A stretch of 6,829 nt of DNA from Clostridia bacterium (lineage in GTDB: Bacteria; Bacillota_E; RBS10-35; JAJYVN01): the NCBI GenBank assembly GCA_027335545.1, contig DAHWHV010000300.1:1-6829 (forward strand), in the 5' to 3' direction. Positions 1 through 4,868 of this stretch are shown in pieces (position 1 is the first letter of the stretch; each line of letters starts with the position of its first letter). Both the position numbers and the translations under genes were made by a program. The notes beneath the pieces were generated by a model, which ran no database searches, was not told where the DNA came from, and saw only the letters and a program-made list of their open reading frames with translations.

Positions 1-241
1 CGGGCCCGGGGGCCCGCCCGCCGCGCGCGGTCTGACTGAAGCGGCGGCAGCCCGGCGCCGGCCGGCCGCTGGCGTGGGGGCCCGACGGGCACTCGACCTG
101 GCGAACCACGCCGGGAGCCGGCAGGGGGACCAGGTGCAGCCAGAACACGGCGACGGCCAGCGCCGCCAGGACCAGCGCGACGACCGCCAGATCCCAGCGC
201 CCGGCCAGCGCACCGCGCAGGCGGCGCAGCAGCCCCCGCAC
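1..241 (-). CDS. Partial single-pass membrane protein, runs off left edge
   Basis: I do not recognise the family. On the minus strand an open frame runs from a GTG at 241-239 to the window edge without a stop (80 codons, 3' end missing). The N-terminus is arginine-rich (RGLLRRLRGALAGRWD), followed at about residues 18-40 by an uninterrupted hydrophobic stretch (core LAVVALVLAALAVAVFWLHL), then a Pro/Gly-rich segment with two cysteines (residues 51 and 65). Basic residues before the helix predict the N-terminus inside and the rest outside the membrane. Codons end almost always in G or C, as in neighbouring genes. No Shine-Dalgarno precedes the GTG. An in-frame CTG at 289-287 has GGGGGAGG (306-299) 9 nt upstream and could be the true start. 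It is codirectional with the SDR gene about 450 nt upstream. It could be a secreted, anchored or envelope protein; the function is unknown. Confidence 0.5.
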   Translation of the reverse strand, partial: MRGLLRRLRGALAGRWDLAVVALVLAALAVAVFWLHLVPLPAPGVVRQVECPSGPHASGRPAPGCRRFSQTARGGRAPGP

Positions 242-400
242 GCGCGGCCGGGAGGGTGGTGCGTCGCCCGGGTCCCCACTGACCTTCAGCCCCCGACGCC
301 TCCCCCAAGGGACGGCGCGCGCCGCGCGCTCGCCACACGGCCTGGGGCCTGGCCTGCCGGCGCCCAGCCACGGCGGCGCCCTGAGTCGGCGGGCCGGCCC

Positions 401-414
401 CTTGGCGCGCCAAG
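401..414. repeat. Perfect 14-bp palindrome
   Basis: CTTGGCGCGCCAAG reads identically on both strands. It has no loop, so it suits a dimeric DNA-binding protein better than an RNA hairpin. It sits six bases from the 15-bp hairpin at 420-456 and about 160 nt upstream of the putative GTG of the partial membrane gene. An operator role is inference. Self-complementary G+C words are common at this composition, but one of 14 bp including A/T positions is less expected. Confidence 0.5.
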
Positions 415-419
415 CCCGG

Positions 420-456
420 GGTCCGCCGAGCCCCAGCGCGGGGGGCTCGGCGGACC
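420..456. terminator. Perfect 15-bp stem, 7-nt loop hairpin
   Basis: GGTCCGCCGAGCCCC (420-434) is exactly complementary to GGGGCTCGGCGGACC (442-456), with a 7-nt loop. It is one of the strongest simple hairpins in the window. It lies about 240 nt beyond the SDR stop and about 180 nt before the membrane gene start, both read on the minus strand. No T-run follows on either strand, so it is not a classical intrinsic terminator, although very G+C-rich bacteria often lack the T-tract. It could instead be a structured leader of the membrane gene. The structure is seen directly; the role is inferred. Confidence 0.5.
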
Positions 457-640
457 TCGCGCGAGGAGGGCCGCCCCACGGCAGACCCCCGACCCCCACG
501 GGACGGTCCGGGCCCCGGCGGGGGGGCCAACCGGGAGGGGCACCGACCCATGATACACTTGCCCGCCACCGATCGGCACGGCCCTCCCCACGGGCCCCGC
601 ACGCCCGGCCCCGCTCCTCCGCCGTTTACCCAACGCGCGT

Positions 641-682
641 GGGCGCGGCGGCGGGGGCCTTCCCGGCCGGCCGCCCGCGCCC
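641..682 (-). terminator. Candidate terminator hairpin of the SDR gene
   Basis: GGGCGCG (641-647) pairs with CGCGCCC (676-682). After a 2-nt bulge, GGCGG (650-654) pairs with CCGCC (671-675), enclosing a small GGCC/GGCC hairpin with loop TTCCC. Read on the minus strand it starts 15 nt past the SDR stop codon and is followed by a slightly A/T-richer stretch rather than a T-run. Position and stability fit transcription termination of the SDR gene. In DNA this G+C-rich some pairing is expected by chance, so confidence is moderate. Confidence 0.45.
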
Positions 683-697
683 GACCCCGCGGCGGCT

Positions 698-1495
698 TCA
701 CAACAGGGCGGGACGCAACTCCAGGTGCGGGACCACCACGTGGGGCGGCTGGGTCAGGACGTAGGCGACGGCCTGGGCGACATCCTCGGGCTGCAGCGCC
801 CGGGCGAGTTGCTCGGCGGTGGGGGGCACGGGGCGCTGCAGGACCAGGGGGGTGTTCACCACGCCCGGGTAGAGGACGCTGACGCGCAGGCCGTGGGCCT
901 GCTCTTCGAAACGCAGGGCCTCCGCCAGCCCCCCGAGCCCGCGCTTGGCCGCTTGGTAGGCGGCCCCGGAGGCGTCGGCGTAACGCCCGCTGACCGACGA
1001 CACGTAGACGATCAGGCCGCCGCCCTGGCGACGCCACTGCGGCACGGCGGCCGCCGTGCACTGGAACGCGGCGTCGAGATTGGCGCGGATCATCCCCGCC
1101 CAGGCCTCCGGCGTGAGTTCCCCGAAGGCGCGCCGGCGAATGTTCAACCCGGCGCTGAAGACCAGGGCGTCCAGTCGGCCGAAGCGCGCCACCGTCTCGG
1201 CGACGAAGCCCCGCGCGACAGCGGCCTCCGCCGCGTCGCCCGGATACGCCAGGACCCGCTGCCCCCCGGGCCGCACATCGGCGACCAGCCCCGCCAACAG
1301 GCCACCCCGGCGCGCCAGCAGGGCGCAACTGGCGCCGGCCCGCAGCAGCAGGGACGCGGTGGCCCGACCGATCCCGCTGCTGGCGCCGACGACCGCCACC
1401 ACTTGCTCCGCCAGCGGCCGGGCGGCCGCCAGCGCCGGAGCGCCCCCGGCCGAACCGGGTGCGGCGTCCGGCCCAGGCCCGTTCCCGTCGCCCAT
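698..1495 (-). CDS. Short-chain dehydrogenase/reductase (SDR family)
   Basis: NAD(P)-dependent oxidoreductase of the classical SDR type, 265 residues, cytoplasmic. The Rossmann glycine motif GASSGIG is at residues 37-43. ARR at 61-63, after strand 2, hints at NADPH. FSAG at 113-116 stands where NNAG is usual. The catalytic set is complete: N139, S167, Y180 and K184 (YQAAK), followed by YPG at 209-211. The ATG at 1495 was chosen because a GGGGGG run lies 6 nt upstream and the protein then begins about 30 residues before the Rossmann strand. The frame stays open upstream to 1774, but that part shows no domain. The first 25 or so residues are a Gly/Ala/Pro-rich tail not usual for SDRs. The gene is divergent from the dehydratase gene across about 530 nt. 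The substrate cannot be read from sequence; a sugar or uronate keto-intermediate is plausible from context (inference). Confidence 0.92.
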   Translation of the reverse strand: MGDGNGPGPDAAPGSAGGAPALAAARPLAEQVVAVVGASSGIGRATASLLLRAGASCALLARRGGLLAGLVADVRPGGQRVLAYPGDAAEAAVARGFVAETVARFGRLDALVFSAGLNIRRRAFGELTPEAWAGMIRANLDAAFQCTAAAVPQWRRQGGGLIVYVSSVSGRYADASGAAYQAAKRGLGGLAEALRFEEQAHGLRVSVLYPGVVNTPLVLQRPVPPTAEQLARALQPEDVAQAVAYVLTQPPHVVVPHLELRPALL

Positions 1496-1839
1496 CGTGA
1501 TCCCCCCACCCTCGCCCGCCAGCCCCACGGCCGGCGGGCGATCGGGCTGCCCGCCGCCGCCGGTGACGCCCCCCGTGATTCGGGATGCCCCCCCCGCCGT
1601 CCCTTGTGCCAGGGCCGCGCCGTTCTCCGGGCCACAGGCAACTTTCGGCACGGCGCGAGCTTTCGGCGTGCATCGGCGACACCACGGCGAGACCGCCGGC
1701 GGGCGCCACCGCCCGCACCCCTCTGCCACAGCCCCGGCGCGTCGAGGGCCCCAGTGGACGCACCCAGGCGTCACCTCGCCCGCCGGGCCTGCTAGTCACA
1801 GGCCCCCCACCGGCAGGACTCCACCCTGTCCCCTGTGCC

Positions 1840-1902
1840 CGCCCGGCAGGGGCGCGCCGGACCGGCGCGAAACACCCGCGGCGGGCCGATCCCTGCCGGG
1901 CG
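1840..1902. repeat. Branched inverted repeat, 12-bp outer stem
   Basis: CGCCCGGCAGGG (1840-1851) is exactly complementary to CCCTGCCGGGCG (1891-1902). The 39-nt interior holds a hairpin (CGCGCC/GGCGCG with loop GGACC, 1853-1869) and a smaller one (CCCG/CGGG, 1875-1885). The predicted shape is therefore a closing stem with two branches. It lies about 130 nt upstream of the dehydratase start and just before the tandem repeat block. It could be a structured leader RNA of that gene, a terminator or a protein-binding DNA element. It matches no riboswitch I know. Confidence 0.5.
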
Positions 1903-1911
1903 TCGTGCCCC

Positions 1912-1937
1912 GCAGCCCTCTCTGGCAGCCCTCTCTG
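1912..1937 (+). repeat. Tandem 13-nt direct repeat, two exact copies
   Basis: GCAGCCCTCTCTG occurs twice without a gap (1912-1924 and 1925-1937). It is directly followed, after two bases, by an unrelated tandem 14-mer array. The pyrimidine-rich unit is unlike the surrounding G+C-saturated sequence. It may be a regulator-binding repeat or a product of replication slippage. Confidence 0.8.
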
Positions 1938-1939
1938 AA

Positions 1940-1981
1940 GGTTGTGGGATGACGGTTGTGGGATGAAGGTTGTGGGATGTG
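1940..1981 (+). repeat. Tandem 14-nt direct repeat, three copies
   Basis: GGTTGTGGGATGAC (1940-1953), GGTTGTGGGATGAA (1954-1967) and GGTTGTGGGATGTG (1968-1981) share an 11-nt invariant core GGTTGTGGGAT and differ only in the last bases. The block ends 48 nt before the chosen start of the dehydratase gene. It is markedly richer in A/T than its surroundings, which suits a promoter or operator zone. The units carry ATGA, so they also create very short reading frames (ATG at 1949, 1963 and 1977). Repeated operator, leader-translation element and slippage product are all possible. Confidence 0.85.
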
Positions 1982-2014
1982 CTCGGCCGTTCGTGCCGCA
2001 CTCTCCAGGCCCTC

Positions 2015-2021
2015 GAGGGGG
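2015..2021 (+). promoter_or_regulatory. Ribosome binding site fixing a TTG start
   Basis: GAGGGGG lies 8 nt before the TTG at 2030. This site, together with the expected N-terminal length of the family, decides the start. The in-frame upstream options TTG 1970 and GTG 1979 would add 17-20 residues with no counterpart in glucarate dehydratases. Confidence 0.6.
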
Positions 2022-2029
2022 TCCCGCTG

Positions 2030-3316
2030 TTGTCTGCGCCGCGCGCCATCGCCGAGGTCACGGTGACCCCGGTCGCCGTGCCGGATCCGCCGCTGCTGAA
2101 CGCGGCCGGTTGCCACGAGCCGTACGCCCTGCGCTGCATCGTCGAGGTCGCCGACGGCGCCGGGCGGGTCGGCCTCGGCGAGGCCTACGGCGACGACGGC
2201 ACCGTGGGCGCCCTGCGCGCGGCGGCCGGGCCCTTGCGGGGCCGGGATCCCTGGAACCTGGCGGGTGTCTGGGCCGCGACGGCCGCCGCGGTGCGCGGCG
2301 GCGGGGAGGGGGCGGCCCTCAACGCGCCGGGCGCCGACCGCTCCCGGGCCGGCAACGCCTACGCCGCGCTGGAGGTGGCCTGCCTGGACCTGCAGGGGCG
2401 CCAGGCCGGGGTGCCGGTGGCCGAACTGCTCGGCGGCCGCGTGCGCGACGAAGTGGAGTTCTCAGCCTACGTCTTTTACAAGTTCGGCCGCCACGCCCCC
2501 CGCCAGGCGGGCGGTCCGGCCGGGCCCGCGGACGCATGGGGCGAGGCCGTGGATGCCGCGGGGATCGTCCGCCAGGCGCGGCGCCTGGTGCAGCGGTACG
2601 GCTTCGGCACCTTCAAGTTCAAGGGCGGCGTCTTCCCCCCCGACCAGGAGATCGAGGCCTGCGCCGCGCTGCGCGCCGCCTTCCCCGCCGCGCCGGTGCG
2701 CCTGGATCCCAACGCCCTCTGGACGGTCGAGACGGCGGTGCGCTGCGGGGAGCGCCTGCGGGACATCGGGCTGGAGTACTACGAGGACCCGGTGGCGGGC
2801 ATGGAGGGCATGGTGGAGGTCCGGCGGCGCACCGGCCTGCCCACGGCGACGAATATGTGCGTCACCTCCTTCGGGGACCTGCCGCGCGCCGTGCAGGTGG
2901 CACCCGTGGCCTACATCCTCTCCGACCACCACTTCTGGGGCGGCCTGCGCGCCACGGTGCGCCTCTCCGCCTTCTGCCGGGACTTCGGCATCGGGGTCTC
3001 GATGCACAGCAACACCCACCTGGGGGTCTCCCTGGCCGCCATGGTGCAGGTGGGTGCGGCCATGCCCCACCTCACGGCGGCCTGCGACACCCACTACCCC
3101 TGGCAGGACGGGCACGACCTGCTCAACGAACCGTTCTGCTTCCGCGCCGGGCGCCTGCGGGTGCCGGAGGGCCCCGGACTCGGCGTGACGCTGGATCGGC
3201 AACGGCTGGCGGCGATGCACGCCGATTGGGAGCGCTGTGGCCTGCGGCGGCGCGACGACGCCGCCGAGATGCGGCGGCACGTCCCGGCCTGGGAGGACCG
3301 CAGGCCCCGCTGGTGA
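2030..3316 (+). CDS. Glucarate dehydratase-like enolase-superfamily enzyme
   Basis: Predicted acid-sugar dehydratase, 428 residues from TTG 2030, cytoplasmic and Mg-dependent. Enzymes of this group remove water from D-glucarate or related aldarates to give a deoxy-keto acid. Visible signatures: TFKFKGG with the catalytic Lys pair K196/K198; LDPN with metal ligand D226; YYEDP (E252) followed by E259; TATNM with N275; D299 in SDHHFW; H326 in MHSNTH as the second base; DTHYPWQDG at 353-361; and a C-terminal VPEGPGLGV...RDDA...PAW tail characteristic of GudD. Length is near that of GudD (about 446 in E. coli, from memory). Differences from remembered E. coli GudD are about six residues missing between E252 and N275, and HHFWGG where PHFWTM is usual. 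The true substrate may therefore be another aldarate or aldonate. It is first in a plus-strand series with Gfo/Idh and heparinase-like genes, although 378 nt separate it from the next gene. Confidence 0.9.
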   Translation: MSAPRAIAEVTVTPVAVPDPPLLNAAGCHEPYALRCIVEVADGAGRVGLGEAYGDDGTVGALRAAAGPLRGRDPWNLAGVWAATAAAVRGGGEGAALNAPGADRSRAGNAYAALEVACLDLQGRQAGVPVAELLGGRVRDEVEFSAYVFYKFGRHAPRQAGGPAGPADAWGEAVDAAGIVRQARRLVQRYGFGTFKFKGGVFPPDQEIEACAALRAAFPAAPVRLDPNALWTVETAVRCGERLRDIGLEYYEDPVAGMEGMVEVRRRTGLPTATNMCVTSFGDLPRAVQVAPVAYILSDHHFWGGLRATVRLSAFCRDFGIGVSMHSNTHLGVSLAAMVQVGAAMPHLTAACDTHYPWQDGHDLLNEPFCFRAGRLRVPEGPGLGVTLDRQRLAAMHADWERCGLRRRDDAAEMRRHVPAWEDRRPRW

Positions 3317-3334
3317 GGCGGCCCCGGGGCCGCC
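3317..3334. terminator. 18-nt perfect palindrome abutting the stop codon
   Basis: GGCGGCCCCGGGGCCGCC begins at the base right after the TGA of the dehydratase gene. As RNA it can form a very stable hairpin, though a perfect palindrome has to sacrifice central pairs for a loop. No T-run follows. Termination or 3'-end protection of the mRNA is the likely role. The same GCCCCGGGGC core recurs at the end of the heparinase-like gene. Confidence 0.5.
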
Positions 3335-3506
3335 GCGGCGGGCCTCGGGGCCAGCCCCGCACTTCCGGGCGTGTCGGGCACCGGACGCGTCCCCGTGGCC
3401 GGGGCAGCGCCCCGGAAGCGTCGCCGACGCGGGGCCCGCTGCGCGCTCGGCACCAGGGCCGGGCCAGTCGGGGACCCGAGCCGCGGCGCGGGGGCGGAGG
3501 GGACAA

Positions 3507-3518
3507 GGCACGCGTGCC
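3507..3518. repeat. 12-bp palindrome, possible operator
   Basis: GGCACGCGTGCC is a perfect palindrome about 180 nt upstream of the Gfo/Idh start. Its size and symmetry fit a dimeric regulator (LacI-type operators are similar in symmetry), but no second copy was seen in the window. The operator role is inference. Confidence 0.3.
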
Positions 3519-3694
3519 GCGGCGGCCGGGTAGGGGGGGCGCCGGGGTGGTGGCCCCGCCAGCGCGCACGACTTGCAGGCTGCGCACCCGGGCCGACGAT
3601 TCGCGCCGGTGGGCCGCGACCCGCGTCACCGGGCCGGCCGGTTCCCGCGTAGCGCTCGGGCCGGGCGGCGACACCGGCGGGTGGAGGATGGTCG

Positions 3695-4729
3695 ATGGAC
3701 CCCGCTTCCGGCCCCGGAGGCCGGGTGCTGCGGCTGGGCGTCCTCGGTTGCGGGCGCTTCGGGCGGGCCCTGGCGGCCGGCTTTGCCGCGACGCCGCGCG
3801 TGCGGGTGGTCGCCTGCGCCGACACCAACGCGGCGGCGGCGCAGGCGTGCGCGCGGGCCCTGGGGGTGGAGACGCGCAGCCCCGAGGCGCTCTGCACCTC
3901 GTCCGAGGTGGACGCGGTGGCCGTCGCGACCCCCAACGCCAGCCACCGCGCCTCCGTCCTGCCCGCCCTGGCGGCGCGCAAGCACGTCTGGTGCGAGAAG
4001 CCGCTGGCCCTGACGGTGGCCGACTGCGACGCCATGCTGAGGGCGGCAGGCCGCGCCGGGGTCTGCTTCACGGTGGGCCACATGCAGCGGCACTTCCCCC
4101 TGCTGGCCGCTGTGCGGGAGGCCCTCGCGGCCGGGGCCGTCGGGACCCCGGGCCTGGTGACCCTGACGCGCCGCGAGTACCTGCGCCGCGAGCCCGGGTG
4201 GCTACGCCGGCGGGCCGTCGTCGGCGGCCTGCAGTTCCAATCGAGCGTGCACGAGTTCGACTGGCTGCGCTCGGCCTTCGGGGAGGTGCGCCGGGTGGGG
4301 GCGGTGGCGTCCCCCCTCCCCCTGCAGGGGTACCTGGACTTCCCCGACGCCATGGTCGTCACCTGTGCCTTCGCCTCCGGCTGCGCCGGCGCGCTGGCGG
4401 CCTGCATGACGGACTTTGTGGGGGCCTACCGCGGCGAGGTCGACGGCGAGGCGGGGAGCCTGCACTTCGACCTGCTGGCGGGCACTTACCGCCTGGGCAC
4501 GCCGGATGGGCGGGTGCGCACGGTGGACGTACCCGGAGGCCCGCTCTCGGAGGCCCCTGCCCACGGCGGGGCGCGGGCGCGCGCCGACTTCGTCGCCTGG
4601 GCCCTAGACGGGACTCCCCCCGCCGTGACGGCCTGGGACGGGCGCCAGGCGGTCGCCATCGCCTGTGCCGCCGAGGAGTCGCTGCGCACCGGGGTCGGGG
4701 TGGAGTTGGGGCCGGCCGCGGCGCCGTGA
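3695..4729 (+). CDS. Gfo/Idh/MocA family NAD(P)-dependent oxidoreductase
   Basis: Predicted sugar, sugar-acid or cyclitol dehydrogenase of 344 residues, cytoplasmic; the usual length for the family is 330-390. The N-terminal Rossmann domain opens with LGVLGCGRFG (nucleotide-binding GCGRFG at 18-23). VAVATPN is at 75-81, and the signature CEKPLALT at 100-107 contains the conserved lysine K102. The second, substrate-binding domain carries GGLQFQSSVHEFDW (177-190), the variant of the family motif that supplies the active-site histidine (H186) and aspartate (D189). The ATG is preceded by GGAGGA (3683-3688) with 6 nt spacing, which secures the start. Members range from inositol and glucose-fructose to UDP-sugar dehydrogenases, so the substrate is not assignable. 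Position between an acid-sugar dehydratase and a heparinase-like lyase suggests sugar or uronate oxidation (inference). The heparinase-like gene follows after 139 nt. Confidence 0.92.
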   Translation: MDPASGPGGRVLRLGVLGCGRFGRALAAGFAATPRVRVVACADTNAAAAQACARALGVETRSPEALCTSSEVDAVAVATPNASHRASVLPALAARKHVWCEKPLALTVADCDAMLRAAGRAGVCFTVGHMQRHFPLLAAVREALAAGAVGTPGLVTLTRREYLRREPGWLRRRAVVGGLQFQSSVHEFDWLRSAFGEVRRVGAVASPLPLQGYLDFPDAMVVTCAFASGCAGALAACMTDFVGAYRGEVDGEAGSLHFDLLAGTYRLGTPDGRVRTVDVPGGPLSEAPAHGGARARADFVAWALDGTPPAVTAWDGRQAVAIACAAEESLRTGVGVELGPAAAP

Positions 4730-4748
4730 CCCCCCTCCCCCCTCCCCC
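4730..4748. other. C-run tract after the Gfo/Idh stop
   Basis: Directly after the TGA the plus strand consists of C-runs of 6, 6 and 5 separated by single T residues. The opposite strand therefore holds three long G-runs, one short of a standard four-run intramolecular quadruplex. Possible roles are a Rho-entry-like C-rich stretch or a polymerase pause site. It may also be only compositional. Confidence 0.4.
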
Positions 4749-4772
4749 GAGGACGCTTGCCGGGCCCACCCA

Positions 4773-4803
4773 GGGCATCGGCCGCCGGGCGGCAGGGATG
4801 CCC
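4773..4803 (+). terminator. Intercistronic imperfect hairpin
   Basis: GGGCATC (4773-4779) pairs with GATGCCC (4797-4803), and inside it GCCG (4781-4784) pairs with CGGC (4790-4793). The outer stem contains A/T pairs, so it is less likely to be a pure composition effect. It lies between the Gfo/Idh stop and the heparinase-like start. It could attenuate transcription or set the relative amounts of the two proteins; no T-run follows. Confidence 0.35.
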
Positions 4804-4854
4804 CGCCGAGGCTCGTAGCCTTCCTGCGCCGGGGGCCGAGCCGGGCCCTCGCCC

Positions 4855-4863
4855 GAGGAGGGA
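4855..4863 (+). promoter_or_regulatory. Strong ribosome binding site fixing a GTG start
   Basis: GAGGAGGGA contains AGGAGG (4856-4861), 7 nt before GTG 4869. It decides the start of the heparinase-like gene against the longer open frame that begins at 4665 inside the Gfo/Idh gene. The site can itself pair with CCCTC at 4846-4850. Confidence 0.7.
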
Positions 4864-4868
4864 CCGGT

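Larger units (their letters stand above)
242..697. other. Gap between SDR gene and partial membrane gene, no convincing CDS
   Basis: Open frames exist here on both strands, but they encode low-complexity Pro/Arg/Gly/Ala sequence typical of chance frames in very G+C-rich DNA. Read on the minus strand, from the SDR stop towards the membrane gene, it holds a hairpin at 641-682, a solitary TATCAT at 555-550 in an otherwise A/T-poor stretch (a possible -10 element, but without a good -35 partner), a plus-strand G-run motif at 510-540, a perfect 15-bp hairpin at 420-456 and a 14-bp palindrome at 401-414. A promoter for the membrane gene most likely lies here; I cannot place it securely. Confidence 0.6.
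1496..2029. promoter_or_regulatory. Divergent intergenic control region
   Basis: This region separates the minus-strand SDR gene from the plus-strand dehydratase gene and should carry both promoters. No clear -35/-10 pair was found. It contains two GCCGAAAG copies in the same orientation (minus strand, 1642-1649 and 1660-1667, 18 nt apart), a branched inverted repeat at 1840-1902, tandem 13-mers at 1912-1937 and tandem 14-mers at 1940-1981. The part nearest the SDR gene is open in the SDR frame but encodes low-complexity sequence, so I do not extend the gene into it. A regulator acting on both genes is inference from the divergent layout. Confidence 0.5.
3317..3694. other. Structured non-coding gap before the Gfo/Idh gene
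   Basis: No frame here resembles a protein; the apparent frames are Arg/Gly/Pro/Ala-rich. After the 18-nt palindrome come an inverted repeat CTTCCGGG (3362-3369)/CCCGGAAG (3411-3418) enclosing a CCCC/GGGG pair, a 12-nt palindrome GGCACGCGTGCC (3507-3518), and a plus-strand G-run motif at 3528-3547 (GGG, TA, seven G, CGCC, GGGG) able to form a quadruplex. Its length and content suggest that the Gfo/Idh gene has its own promoter here; none could be placed. Confidence 0.55.

Noticed and set aside
74..553. Plus-strand open frame at the left edge
   Set aside because: It is Arg/Pro/Gln-rich without a domain. The opposite strand in the first 241 bases encodes a convincing membrane helix with better codon pattern.
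550..578. Complete sigma-70 promoter around TATCAT on the minus strand
   Set aside because: The -10-like hexamer is good, but the sequence 16-18 nt upstream (near TGCCGA) does not resemble TTGACA, so I report only the isolated hexamer.
242..697. tRNA, CRISPR array or insertion-sequence ends in the gaps
   Set aside because: No TPsiC-loop consensus, no regularly spaced repeats with unique spacers, and no terminal inverted repeats with a transposase frame were seen in any gap.
1496..1774. Upstream extension of the SDR gene to an ATG at 1774
   Set aside because: The extra 93 residues are low-complexity, no SDR carries such a region to my knowledge, and ATG 1495 has an acceptable ribosome binding site.
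725..1795. Plus-strand open frame opposite the SDR gene
   Set aside because: It is antisense to a protein with complete SDR motifs, and the translated product is low-complexity and unrecognisable.
1942..4818. Very long plus-strand open frame overlapping the dehydratase and Gfo/Idh genes
   Set aside because: It is a shadow frame: Arg/Gly/Pro-rich, without any domain, and it overlaps two genes with clear catalytic motifs in another frame. Stops are rare in all frames at this G+C content.
4665..4868. Upstream extension of the heparinase-like gene
   Set aside because: It would start inside the Gfo/Idh gene and add 68 domain-free residues. The AGGAGG 7 nt before GTG 4869 marks the start.
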